Below are positions 55,337-63,865 of a stretch of 64,000 bases of DNA, one piece after another. A program made the translations under genes and the position numbers. Source of the stretch: Streptomyces viridiviolaceus (lineage in GTDB: Bacteria > Actinomycetota > Actinomycetes > Streptomycetales > Streptomycetaceae); assembly GCF_014650995.1 (NCBI RefSeq), contig NZ_BMWA01000030.1, forward strand, positions 41,737 through 105,736, read 5' to 3'. The notes under the pieces were generated by a model. The model was not told where the DNA came from, made no database searches, and saw only the letters and a program-made list of their open reading frames with translations. The number at the start of each line of letters is the position of its first letter. Position 1 is the first letter of the stretch.

Positions 55337-56101
55337 GTGGTCGGTCAGGCCCCCGCCGGAGGGGGAGGACAAGAGGGGGCGGCTATCTACGCGCTGGTCG
55401 TCAATGTGCTCGTCGGGCTGGTGACCAGCCTTATCGGCGGTGCGTTCGTGTGGCTGTGGGAACGGGGAAAGCGCAGGCGCACACTGTGGCGCACTGCAAG
55501 GTTCTTCGGCATGGTGCCGGGCGAGAGCTGTCTGATCGTCATCGGTAACAAGCACCATGTGCCAGGGGTCGCGACGCACAAGGAGATCCGTGCCCTGATC
55601 GAGGTGGCGACCCTGGCGAGCCATGTCGGCTGCGATGTCGTTACCGAGTCCAGTGACGACTTCCGCGGGAGCAACGAAACGAAGACCGAGTTCTGCATCG
55701 GCGGCCCCATGGGCGATGCCAATGTGCGCACCGGCGGGCATCTGAGGGCCCACGTGCCGGGTGTCACCATTCTCCCGTACGGCACGGGCCCGGATTCCGT
55801 GGCATTCGTCATCGGCGGGCGGCGTTACGGTTTCGACCGCGGCAACGTGGAGTACGCCGTGGTGGCCAAGTTCAGGCCGCCGGAATCCACGCGGCCCGTC
55901 TTTCTGGTATGCGGCCACACATCCTTGACGAATCAGGCGGCGATCCACTTCCTTAAACGCAACCATCGTGAGGTCGCCGCATCGCTCGGCACGGTCGATC
56001 GCTTCTGCGTCGTGATCAAGGTTTCCGACATTGCGACGTATGGATTTCAGCGAGCGTCGTTCGAGAGGGACGTGACCGAGGAGGCTTTCGCGGCGCACTG
56101 A
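55337..56101 (+). CDS. single-pass membrane protein with uncharacterised soluble domain
   Basis: 254 residues from the GTG at 55337 (GGAGG upstream). One N-terminal membrane helix (YALVVNVLVGLVTSLIGGAF) followed by a basic stop-transfer (WERGKRRRTLWR) and a cytosolic alpha/beta domain. That domain carries CLIVIGNKHHVPGVATHKEI, FCIGGPMGDANVRTGGHL and RPVFLVCGHTSLTNQAAIHF, which look like a nucleotide- or ligand-binding fold. The strongly conserved-looking GGPMGDANVRT could be an active or binding loop. No family name recognised. It converges on the caspase-STAND gene with a 30-bp gap. Confidence 0.72.
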   Translation: MVGQAPAGGGGQEGAAIYALVVNVLVGLVTSLIGGAFVWLWERGKRRRTLWRTARFFGMVPGESCLIVIGNKHHVPGVATHKEIRALIEVATLASHVGCDVVTESSDDFRGSNETKTEFCIGGPMGDANVRTGGHLRAHVPGVTILPYGTGPDSVAFVIGGRRYGFDRGNVEYAVVAKFRPPESTRPVFLVCGHTSLTNQAAIHFLKRNHREVAASLGTVDRFCVVIKVSDIATYGFQRASFERDVTEEAFAAH

Positions 56102-56131
56102 TCGCCGGGTCGGGCCGGCCGGCGAGGGGCG

Positions 56132-59100
56132 TCACCGCACTTCCCCGAGCACGATCTTCGCCGCCGCGTCCCAGGTGACGCGCGCGGCGAGGTGGCTGCG
56201 GACGGCCGCCATACGCGCGAAGGTCGAGTCTCTGTGGTTCAGGCACTTCTCGATTCGCGCGGCCCACTCCGCGGCGTCGTCGGCGTCCCGTTTGGTGACC
56301 GGGACAATCAATTCCTCGGCCAGTTCGGAGAGTTCGCCCTTCAATGTATCGCGCAGCAGGTTCGCCAGTCCGCTGTTCGCACTCACGAGGAGCGGCACGC
56401 CCCGGATGATGGCCTCCACCCCGGTCAGCCCGAACCCCTCCGAACGCGACGGCATGATGACGAGGCTGGCCCGGGTCAAGTCCGCCTCCAGCAGACGCCG
56501 CTCCTTCGCGTACGCACGCACGACCACCTCGAGACCTGGTGTCTGTGACCATCTGAGGATCTCTTCGCGCTGGCTGTCGGCCGTCTCCGGCGGAGCCCCA
56601 CGGACGACCAACTCGATCGGTTCGGTCGACGCCTTGGCGTGGACCAGCCCACAGGCGCGTGCCGCCAGGTCGACTCCCTTGAGGCGGGCGTCCTCCGTGC
56701 GGCCGACCAGCAGCACCTTGAGCGGACTGCCGCGAGGGGGCGTGCGCGCCGCGGAAGCCCCGTGAGGCACGTCAAAGCCGGGGTCGATCTGCAAGGGTTC
56801 AAGCCCGCCGCTGTCGCCCACTTCCGTGAGGAAGCGGTTCCACAGGCGGGGGCCCACCGCCAGAAGCCGGTGGGCTGTGGCCCCCAACTCTCTTTCGATC
56901 TCTGTACGTTCTTCCGCCCGGGCCGCATGGTCGGTCGTGTCGTCGAGCTTGTGCCATTCAATCTCGTCCGGCGCCATGTGGACGATGTGCAGCCGACGCG
57001 CGCCCGGGAAGAAGTCCTCCTGCAGGTGCATCGCGGCCGGACCGGTGATGCGTGCGTGACCGATGATGAGGTCCGGGACCACTTGCGGTGGCAGGCTCGG
57101 ACGGCGGGTGAGCCTGCCGTACTCGGGTGCTCCCGGGGCGCCCGTGTGACAGAGCAGGGTCACGTCCTTCGCCGCCGCGTCGGCGATCTCGGATTCGTCC
57201 GCCTCGACGACGATGCAGAAGACTCTCGCGCCTGCGGCGGCGAGCGCCACACACAGATGGCGATTGAAGGTGCTCAGCCCTCCGTGGGCCGACGACCACT
57301 CGGTCGCGACGACCAGAACGGTGTCGCGGTCAGACAGGATACGGGAGACGATCTGCTCCGTCGACCGTGTCCCTTCGGACTGCTCAGGGGCAGGCCCTGG
57401 CCTTGTGTCAGGCGCTCTCCCAGGGCCGATGGCGCCGGTCTCCGCAAGAGCCCGCAGCAGGGGGCCAGGCGTGGCGTGTCTGAGGAATCCTTCGTCCCGC
57501 AGCAGTTCGTCGAGTATGTGACCCGCCGCCGCATGGGTGGCGACGTGGGCACGGATGTAGGGGTCCGCCGCGGCCCAGTCCCGGTCACCAGAGGCGGCGA
57601 AGGGCACGAGTTGCGCCAGGCACCGTGCCATGGCGCGGTGCCTGCCGGTGTCGTCGTGGTCGTCGTGGAGCAGGTACTCCGTCAGGCTCTGGTGGTAGAG
57701 GCGGTACACCGTGCCCTCGTGCCCCTGGGCCTGGCTGATGAGGGCTTTGCCCTGTTCGAGGATCCACCAGACGTCGTCGTCCCCGAACGGCTCCTGCGCC
57801 AGTGCCTCGGCGAGCGGGGCCCACAGCCAGCGTGGGAGTCCGGGTCCCTGCGCGTAGGCGAGCGGAAGCAGAAGGCGAAGCGCTCGGTCCTTGTTCCGGC
57901 CGAACCGCTCCAGGTACATGGCGAACAGCTCGTGCGGGGTGCGAGGCAGCGACTGAAGATCGCCGGGCGGGAGAGGGGCCTGGAGCAAGGCGCGTACCGC
58001 CAACTGCGCGACGAGAAAGGAGTGCCCTGCTTGACGCGCCACAGCCTCCGCGAAGTTCTCGGCCGTGTTCGGGTGGGCTCGGACGGGGTCCAGTAGGGCG
58101 GCCGGCGTGTTCTCGTCGTCGGCCATCAGTCTCTTGACGTAGAGCTGGAGGTCGTTCTCGTCCTGATACGGCGCCGCGTCCAGGTCGATGATCTGTACGT
58201 CGTCTCCGAGCTCCGCGAGCAGCTCCCGTCGTGTCCCGACCAGGAGGCGGATCGTCGGCAGGGCACCGAGCTGGAGGACGACATCGGTGATGATGCCGCG
58301 GCTCTCGATCGCCTCGTCGAGCGCGTCGAGCACGACCACGAGCGGCTCGGTGCGATCGCGGAGCGCGCTGAACAGGATCTGGGGATCGGAGCCGCGCAGG
58401 CCCAGGGCCGCGGACAGGTCCGCGACTACATCCGTGGCGGTGGCCCCTCGGCAGCTCATCGGGATCCCGACCAGGCCCGTCGGCGGCAGGACGTCGGGCG
58501 GGACGTTCAACCGGGCCGCGCTGTCTGGATCCATGAGTGCCAGGACCCGGCCGAGGAGAGCGGACTTTCCGGAACCGGGGTCGCCGGTGACGACGAGTGG
58601 GGAAGGGGCACGGCTCTCGCCCCGCAACCAGGTGGCCACCGTGGTCAACGCCGCGGTGCGGCCAACAAAGTGGTCGCCCTGGTCCGAGCCGTGGGTCACG
58701 CCTCGGCTGCGCGGCATGAAGTGGTCGTCCAGGTCCTGGCGGAGCCGAACGACGTTCCCGATGTCCACGTGCGTGGTCGGCGCGTCTCTGGGCGTGTAGA
58801 GGGGGTTGGGGAAGAACGGTCCGGCACCTTCACGTCCCACGCCCACGGCGCGCACCCGCTGGCCCGAACCGCGCATTTCGAAAGAGGCATTGACCTGCTC
58901 GGTCACCTCCCGCACTCCCAGGTACCGCTGGTGCGCGGGGGCGTCAGGGTGGGTCAGCACCTCTTCCAGGACATCCACGAAGGCTCCGGCCCGGGCATGA
59001 GCGCCGTCCTGAGCCGAGGTCAGCACCCAGCTGCCCGGTCTCCGCGTCACCGCGTGACGCGTCTGCGCAGCTTGGAGAGCCGTGTTTCGGCCGGCTATCC

Positions 59101-59527
59101 CTGCCCAACAGGTGTCGAGGACGACGAGCGTGTGACCGGCCAGACTGTCGGTCACCCCGGTGACGAAGTCCTCGCTCGGGATGGCCGTGTGCAGGAAGCC
59201 GGGCCTGCTGTCGGAGCAGAGAAGGTAGTGCTGGTCGTCGTCTACGAAGCCGTGGCCGACGAAGTAGGCGAGGGCCACGTCGTCCGGACCGAGCTGGGCG
59301 CGTTCGCTCCACTGCCCCAGCTGAGCCCGCAACTGGGCAGACGTCGGGTCCGCGGACACTAGTACCTCGTACCCCATCGCGGTGAGCAGCTCGGCGAGTC
59401 GCCGTGCGCTGTGCGCCGCGCTCGGCAGATCGGGAAGCTCTGCGTGGGCGTAGTGGGAAACACCCACGACGACCGCATGGCTGCGCACGGGAGCATCGCC
59501 GCTCCCCGACACACCCGACGGGCTCAC
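56132..59527 (-). CDS. caspase-STAND NTPase-glycosyltransferase fusion protein
   Basis: 1131 residues. Domain 1 (about 15-245) is a caspase-like peptidase C14: GVSHYAHAELPDLPSAAHSA, catalytic His92 in YFVGHGFVDDD and Cys140 in VVLDTCWAGIAG. Domain 2 (about 285-700) is a STAND-type NTPase: HFVGRTAAL, Walker A VTGDPGSGKSALLGRV (315-322), Walker B LVVVLDALDEA (397-406), LLVGTRRELL, then a helical region with YRLYHQSLTEYLL. Domain 3 (about 735-1131) is a GT4-type glycosyltransferase: TEWSSAHGGLSTFNRHLCVA, KVLLVGRTEDARLKGVDLAA and the E-x7-E motif EGFGLTGVE (Glu1030, Glu1038). All three active sites look intact. GTG start at 59527 with GGGAGGGG. Caspase-STAND proteins are suspected suicide or defence systems; a GT4 tail is unusual. 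Confidence 0.9.
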   Translation of the reverse strand: MSPSGVSGSGDAPVRSHAVVVGVSHYAHAELPDLPSAAHSARRLAELLTAMGYEVLVSADPTSAQLRAQLGQWSERAQLGPDDVALAYFVGHGFVDDDQHYLLCSDSRPGFLHTAIPSEDFVTGVTDSLAGHTLVVLDTCWAGIAGRNTALQAAQTRHAVTRRPGSWVLTSAQDGAHARAGAFVDVLEEVLTHPDAPAHQRYLGVREVTEQVNASFEMRGSGQRVRAVGVGREGAGPFFPNPLYTPRDAPTTHVDIGNVVRLRQDLDDHFMPRSRGVTHGSDQGDHFVGRTAALTTVATWLRGESRAPSPLVVTGDPGSGKSALLGRVLALMDPDSAARLNVPPDVLPPTGLVGIPMSCRGATATDVVADLSAALGLRGSDPQILFSALRDRTEPLVVVLDALDEAIESRGIITDVVLQLGALPTIRLLVGTRRELLAELGDDVQIIDLDAAPYQDENDLQLYVKRLMADDENTPAALLDPVRAHPNTAENFAEAVARQAGHSFLVAQLAVRALLQAPLPPGDLQSLPRTPHELFAMYLERFGRNKDRALRLLLPLAYAQGPGLPRWLWAPLAEALAQEPFGDDDVWWILEQGKALISQAQGHEGTVYRLYHQSLTEYLLHDDHDDTGRHRAMARCLAQLVPFAASGDRDWAAADPYIRAHVATHAAAGHILDELLRDEGFLRHATPGPLLRALAETGAIGPGRAPDTRPGPAPEQSEGTRSTEQIVSRILSDRDTVLVVATEWSSAHGGLSTFNRHLCVALAAAGARVFCIVVEADESEIADAAAKDVTLLCHTGAPGAPEYGRLTRRPSLPPQVVPDLIIGHARITGPAAMHLQEDFFPGARRLHIVHMAPDEIEWHKLDDTTDHAARAEERTEIERELGATAHRLLAVGPRLWNRFLTEVGDSGGLEPLQIDPGFDVPHGASAARTPPRGSPLKVLLVGRTEDARLKGVDLAARACGLVHAKASTEPIELVVRGAPPETADSQREEILRWSQTPGLEVVVRAYAKERRLLEADLTRASLVIMPSRSEGFGLTGVEAIIRGVPLLVSANSGLANLLRDTLKGELSELAEELIVPVTKRDADDAAEWAARIEKCLNHRDSTFARMAAVRSHLAARVTWDAAAKIVLGEVR

Positions 59528-60038
59528 GATGCCCCTCCCTCGTACAACCCTGCATCCTGCGCAAACCTACTGGGTCTTGTGGGAGCTGTTGGGGTGGTTG
59601 TCCAGATCGAACTCGGCGGATGAACGGGGGTTGTGATGGGCGGGCGCCCTGGTCGGGCAGCCGCTCATTACGGTGCGGAAGTCGCACACACCACCCTGCC
59701 GTAGAGGCCTGCGCCTGCTCGCCTCCCGGGCCGCAATCGGACGCTCGGCATGGCGAGGGACCGGCAGCCGACTTTGACCAGGCGAGGTGATTCGGGTGGC
59801 TCGGGGTGGCGGGGCCTGGCGATTGTTCGATCATCAAACGTGATGTCGATCACAGCACGCTGAGTGTGTGCAGGTCGCACGCGGCGTCACGTACGGATGG
59901 TTGCGTTCCGTCGAAAACACGTGTCGCAGAGTTAACTCCCGGAGGTCTGCTCATCGGTGAAGGAGGTGAGGACCAAGGTCCTCCTCCCACACGGCAACGA
60001 CGCTGTAGGGGAGTCGAGTTGAGCAGAATGGAGGGTCT
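59528..60038. other. 511-bp gap between divergent genes
   Basis: Holds the promoters of the caspase-STAND gene (minus) and the sigma-factor operon (plus). A hairpin GAGGACC aa GGTCCTC lies at 59968-59983, inside a possible 21-codon frame starting GTG at 59963 whose status I cannot judge. No domain-bearing gene. Confidence 0.4.
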
Positions 60039-60290
60039 GTGGGGCTTCACTGGGCCTGGTACGCGCTGGCGTTGGTCGGCGTCTACCGGATGACCGCAGT
60101 CGGCTTCGACGCCGCCGTCCGGCGCGTCGTCCGCATCGCCTCGCTGGCTCGCGACGAGCACCGCTCCCGCGCACGCGTATCCGCACCACCCGCCGCCGGA
60201 CACCCTGTCCCGCCGGCCTCTGCCTCCACCGCGGGGCTCCCTTTCGACCCGGGGCTCGCCGCTCCGCCTCAGCACCTGGAGAAGCGGTGA
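60039..60290 (+). CDS. small protein with one membrane-like helix, upstream of sigma gene
   Basis: 83 residues from the GTG at 60039 (GGAGGG upstream). Begins GLHWAWYALALVGVYRMTAV, a possible membrane or amphipathic helix, then a basic helix (RRVVRIASLARDEHRSRARV) and a Pro/Ala-rich tail. Its TGA overlaps the sigma factor's GTG, so the two are translationally coupled. Possibly a membrane anchor or regulator of the sigma factor. Confidence 0.62.
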   Translation: MGLHWAWYALALVGVYRMTAVGFDAAVRRVVRIASLARDEHRSRARVSAPPAAGHPVPPASASTAGLPFDPGLAAPPQHLEKR

Positions 60291-60856
60291 CCAACCCCGA
60301 CGAGCAGGACTACGGCCTGATCGAGCCCGCACCCCTGCCCACCGACTTCGAAGTGTTCTTCGCCCGCCACAAGAGCGAGTTCCTCCGCATCGCCGGCGCC
60401 CGGCTGCGCGACCCGCACGATGCCGACGAAGCCCTCATGGACGCCGCCATGACCATGTACCGCAAATGGCCGCGGATCCTCGCCCACGCCAACCCCATCG
60501 CGCTCGCCCACCGCATCCTCGACGCCGCGATCATCGACTTCTACCGCCGCCGCGCCCGCACCACCGACCGCGAAATCACCTGCGGCCAGCTCGCGTACGC
60601 CGACGTGCCCACCGCCGACGACCTGCTGCACCTGCGCGGCCACGACCGCCTCGACCGCGTCCTGGCCGACCTCGAACAGCGCGCCCCGCTGCAGGCCAAC
60701 TGCGTCCGCCTGCGCTACCTCGCCGAACTCGACTTCGGCCAGATCGCCACCCGGCTGGGCATCACGCCCGGCGCCGCACGCACCAACGTCCATCTCGGAC
60801 TGAAGAAACTCCACGACCTCATGGGTCTCCCGGACACGGGGGAAGGAGACACCTGA
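60287..60856 (+). CDS. ECF-type sigma factor
   Basis: 189 residues from the GTG at 60287. Region 2 is FEVFFARHKSEFLRIAGARL RDPHDADEALMDAAMTMYRK (DAxxLxQ/E-type helix) and region 4 is QANCVRLRYLAELDFGQIAT RLGITPGAARTNVHLGLKKL. Short linker without region 3, as in ECF sigmas. No SnoaL or other extra domain. Between a small membrane-like protein and a helical protein in a tightly overlapping three-gene operon; the flanking proteins may be its regulators. Confidence 0.85.
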   Translation: MTNPDEQDYGLIEPAPLPTDFEVFFARHKSEFLRIAGARLRDPHDADEALMDAAMTMYRKWPRILAHANPIALAHRILDAAIIDFYRRRARTTDREITCGQLAYADVPTADDLLHLRGHDRLDRVLADLEQRAPLQANCVRLRYLAELDFGQIATRLGITPGAARTNVHLGLKKLHDLMGLPDTGEGDT

Positions 60857-61587
60857 TGCTCGAAGATCTGCTGCGCACCGAAGCAGAAGAGCTGCACGAC
60901 CAGTACGACAGCCACGACACCGACGACTTCCTGCGCCGCCTGGCCGTCCGTATCGCCCAGGACGCCGCCCGCCCGGCCCGCATCGCCCGCGGCGTCACCG
61001 ACATGGCCTCACCCCCTGCCCAGATGCAGCCGCCCGCTCAGGTTCAGCCGCCCGCCGGCGCCCCCGTCCCCCTCCGGCCCGCCTCCACACGCCCCCGCAC
61101 CCGCCGCGGCCTGCGCCGCCGCCCCACGCCGATCCTCACCCCCGACCCCACCACCACCCCCAGCGCCGTCGTCGACCACGTACGCCGCCTGTGCGAAATG
61201 GTCCTGCGCTCCAACGACATCGACTCCCTGGCCGCCTTCGCCGCCGACTACGACCAGACCGGAGCCCGCACCTTCGCCTGCCTCCTCTACACCCTCGACC
61301 GACGCGAAAGCGCCCTGTACTGGTGGCGCTTCGCCGCCGGCGCCGGCGACCCCCTCGCCGCCCACCTCCTCGCCGCTCACCACGCGGCCGTCGGCATCAC
61401 CCCCGACGCCCGCCTCTGGCGCGCCATGGCCCGCATGCTCGGCTTCACCCGTGACCGGCACCTGCCCCAGCCCGTACGCTCCACCGCCCACATCGCCGAA
61501 GGCTTCGCCGCCACCGTTCCCTGGGGATCCGAACTGAGCGCCTTCATGACCACCAGCAACCTCCCCAGAGAACTCGCCACACGCTGA
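60856..61587 (+). CDS. helical-repeat protein in sigma operon
   Basis: 243 residues; ATG at 60856 shares its A with the sigma factor's TGA. An N-terminal helical segment (MLEDLLRTEAEELHDQYDSH) is followed by a Pro-rich linker (about 50-95) and a Sel1/TPR-like C-terminal part (GARTFACLLYTLDRRESALY, WWRFAAGAGDPLAAHLLAAH). No Zn-HxxxCxxC anti-sigma motif is visible. Coupling suggests it controls or assists the sigma factor. Confidence 0.72.
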   Translation: MLEDLLRTEAEELHDQYDSHDTDDFLRRLAVRIAQDAARPARIARGVTDMASPPAQMQPPAQVQPPAGAPVPLRPASTRPRTRRGLRRRPTPILTPDPTTTPSAVVDHVRRLCEMVLRSNDIDSLAAFAADYDQTGARTFACLLYTLDRRESALYWWRFAAGAGDPLAAHLLAAHHAAVGITPDARLWRAMARMLGFTRDRHLPQPVRSTAHIAEGFAATVPWGSELSAFMTTSNLPRELATR

Positions 61588-61917
61588 ACCACCGACCACC
61601 CCAAAGACACCGGCCCGCCCCGTCACCGGATCCGGCGGCGCCCCGCTCCCGCTCCCCGTTCAAGGGGGGAGGCCCTAAGCGGGTGCCCTCGCTCACCTGT
61701 CCGGTGCACCGAGCGAGCACGGCTGGGACCGACAGCCCTACCGTCGTAGTGCCTTGCACTATCGACAGGACGGGCAAGGCCCGGGCGGGCCCCCTATGCA
61801 CCCTGGGAGGGGGCCGCCACCGGGCCTGCGGCAGACGCCGGCGCATGTGTGCGCAGCCGCCATGCCGCTCATAGGCTGGATGCTGCTCGGGGCTGTCTGC
61901 GGAGAAGGGCCTGTGCC
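61588..61917. other. 330-bp gap before ku
   Basis: No supported gene. It should include the terminator of the sigma operon and the ku promoter, but I see no convincing -35/-10 pair or strong hairpin. Confidence 0.35.
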
Positions 61918-62838
61918 ATGCCCCGGACCATTTGGAGCGGTGCGATCTCGTTCGGTCTGGTCACGGTGCCGATCCATGTGGTCAGTGCGACCGAGGACCA
62001 TTCGATTCGGTTCCACCAGTACCACTTGCAGGACATGGGGCGGGTGCGGACCCGGAAGGTGTGTGAGCTGGAGGACCGTGAGGTCGGTGGTGAGGAGATC
62101 GGCAAGGGTTATGAGCTGACCAAGACCCTGGTGGTGCCGGTCACCGACGAGGAGCTGCGGGAGCTGCCGCTGCCGACGGCGAAAGCGATCGAGATCGAGG
62201 CGTTCGTGCCGCTGGACTCGGTGGATCCGATCCGGATCGGGGAGGGCTACTACCTGCAGCCGGACGGGCAGGTCGCGGCCAAGCCGTACAAGCTGCTGCG
62301 GCAGGCCCTGGCCCGCTCCTCGCGGGTGGCCGTGGCGAAGTACGCCTGGTCCGGACGGGAGCGCCTCGGCCTGCTGCGGGTGAAGGACGACGTGATCGTG
62401 CTGCACGCGATGCGCTGGCCGGACGAGATCCGCGACCCCTCCTCCCTCACCCCGGCGCCGGTGGACGTCTCGGAGGAGGAGATCGACGGCGCGCTCGCCC
62501 TGATGGAGACGATGGCCCGAGAGGACCTGGAGGGGGAGGAGTTCCGCGACACCTACACCGCGGCGATCGCAAAGATCATCGAAGCGAAGCGGGAGCACCG
62601 CGAACCGCCCGCGATGCCGGAGCCGGCGGAGCAGCCGGGCCAGCTCGTCGACCTGATGGCCGCCCTGCAGGAATCCGTGTCCAAGGCCAGGGCCGCCCGC
62701 GGCGAGGACACCGAGGCCGACATCCACGAGATGCCCGCCCCGAAGAAGACGGCGAAGAAGGCACCCGCCAAGAAGACCGCGGCGAAGAAGACCACCGCGA
62801 AGAAGACGACGCCCCGCAAGCCACGCCGCAGCGCCTGA
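61918..62838 (+). CDS. ku: Ku-family DNA end-binding protein
   Basis: 306 residues from the ATG at 61918. Starts with the Ku core MPRTIWSGAISFGLVTVPIHV, then FHQYHLQDMGRVRTRKVCEL, GYYLQPDGQVAAKPYKLLRQ and VLHAMRWPDEIRDP. It ends in a Lys/Ala/Pro-rich tail of about 50 residues (KTAKKAPAKKTAAKK-type) like the extended minimal tail of actinobacterial Ku that enhances DNA binding. Bacterial Ku binds double-strand ends and recruits LigD for non-homologous end joining. No LigD gene is seen in the window. Confidence 0.93.
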   Translation: MPRTIWSGAISFGLVTVPIHVVSATEDHSIRFHQYHLQDMGRVRTRKVCELEDREVGGEEIGKGYELTKTLVVPVTDEELRELPLPTAKAIEIEAFVPLDSVDPIRIGEGYYLQPDGQVAAKPYKLLRQALARSSRVAVAKYAWSGRERLGLLRVKDDVIVLHAMRWPDEIRDPSSLTPAPVDVSEEEIDGALALMETMAREDLEGEEFRDTYTAAIAKIIEAKREHREPPAMPEPAEQPGQLVDLMAALQESVSKARAARGEDTEADIHEMPAPKKTAKKAPAKKTAAKKTTAKKTTPRKPRRSA

Positions 62839-63184
62839 CCACCTGGCGTAGCCGGGACCTGTGTCCTGCCGGCACCGCGGACACCGGAGCAGTGCTGCGC
62901 CCGTCCTGCCGACCCGGTAGCGCAGGGGCAAGGAGTAGGGACGGGAACATTGCCGTGGCCGGCTGTGTTGGGATGAGCGTGATTGCGAAGGGGACAGTGT
63001 CCCCGGGCCTCACCTATAGCCTGCAGGGACGATCGTTCGGCTGAAGCCCTGCAGAGCCTCTCGCCGCGTAGGCGACCGCCCTTCACGATCACGTACTTGG
63101 ATCGGCTCCGCCCGGCATCGCTGGGCGGAGCTGATGTTGTCTCGCGGCGCGTTACCGCGCTTGGTCTGGGTACGTTGCCCGGTC
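62839..63184. other. 346-bp gap with two inverted repeats
   Basis: Contains a 7-bp dyad GGGGACA-G-TGTCCCC (62990-63004) and CTGCAGGG (63021-63028) with CCCTGCAG (63047-63054) around an 18-bp spacer. Transcription of the small DUF6417-like gene probably starts here. The minus-strand frame of the next entry also runs through its right part. Confidence 0.4.
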
Positions 63185-63804
63185 ATGGACGACGACCAGC
63201 ACAACATTGACCTCGACCGCCTCGACCTCGACGAGATCGACTTCGCCCCGATGGACACCGCGGAGCGCCTGGCCCTGCTGACGCTGGAGGAGGCGCACGA
63301 CGTGCTGCGGCTGCTGGTGACGGTGGCGCAGGAGCAGGGACCGATGTCGAGGGAGGCGGACCGGCTGGCGAAGGCGATCGCCTTCCGCATCCCGTCGGAG
63401 AACTGACCCGGCACGCAGCCCGCGGCACCGGGGCGGGATAAGTCGATGATGTGCAGCCGGACGTCGGGCCGGCAGTGGCCGCAGGCCTTCAGGCCCGAGG
63501 CGAGCAGCCGGCGGGCTTCATCACGGCCGACGGCACGGTGCCGCCGGCCCGCCATGTAGCAGTCGCCGGCGTGGACCTGCAGGGCCGGGCGCCGGGCGCC
63601 GATGCCGAGTTCGACGATCCAGTCCGCCGGCCGCGGCCGGTTGTCCCGGCCGCGCTCCTCTTCCGCCTGCCGCTGGACGATCGCGGCGATCTTGGCGTCG
63701 ATGCGCCGCACCCACATGACATGCCACACCCGCAGCGTGCGCAGACGCTCCAGATCGGGCGGCAAGTCATCGAACACATTTTTGATTCTAGACCCATGAT
63801 CCAC
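63010..63804 (-). CDS. DUF6233-family protein with anomalous C-terminal extension
   Basis: The first 130 residues (FDDLPPDLERLRTLRVWHVM, ADWIVELGIGARRPALQVHA, GDCYMAGRRHRAVGRDEARR, GLKACGHCRPDVRLHIIDLS) match the DUF6233 pattern of small Streptomyces proteins. Relatives end shortly after this point, but here no stop follows and the frame runs on for about 120 residues of low-complexity sequence antisense to the DUF6417-like gene. Start is GTG 63804 or GTG 63777 (VFDDL); neither has a strong ribosome site. The extension may be non-functional readthrough. Confidence 0.6.
   Translation of the reverse strand: MDHGSRIKNVFDDLPPDLERLRTLRVWHVMWVRRIDAKIAAIVQRQAEEERGRDNRPRPADWIVELGIGARRPALQVHAGDCYMAGRRHRAVGRDEARRLLASGLKACGHCRPDVRLHIIDLSRPGAAGCVPGQFSDGMRKAIAFASRSASLDIGPCSCATVTSSRSTSCASSSVSRARRSAVSIGAKSISSRSRRSRSMLCWSSSMTGQRTQTKRGNAPRDNISSAQRCRAEPIQVRDREGRSPTRREALQGFSRTIVPAGYR
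63185..63406 (+). CDS. small DUF6417-like protein
   Basis: 73 residues from the ATG at 63185: LDLDEIDFAPMDTAERLALL TLEEAHDVLRLLVTVAQEQG PMSREADRLAKAIAFRIPSE. The acidic N-terminus, ERLxLLTLEEAH and LSREADRLA-type segments match a small protein family common in Streptomyces. Predicted helical. Function unknown. The opposite strand is also open here. Confidence 0.7.
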   Translation: MDDDQHNIDLDRLDLDEIDFAPMDTAERLALLTLEEAHDVLRLLVTVAQEQGPMSREADRLAKAIAFRIPSEN

Positions 63805-63865
63805 CGCCCGCGCTCTCGCATGTTCGATTTCGTGTTCGATAACGTACCGGTGGGAGGTGACGGTG

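Noticed and set aside
56639..58096. 485-codon plus-strand frame inside the caspase-STAND gene
   Set aside because: Antisense to identifiable NTPase and glycosyltransferase motifs; no domain of its own.
59963..60028. 21-codon GTG frame (VKEVRTKVLLPHGNDAVGESS) before the sigma operon
   Set aside because: Too short to separate from chance without conservation data; a hairpin overlaps it.
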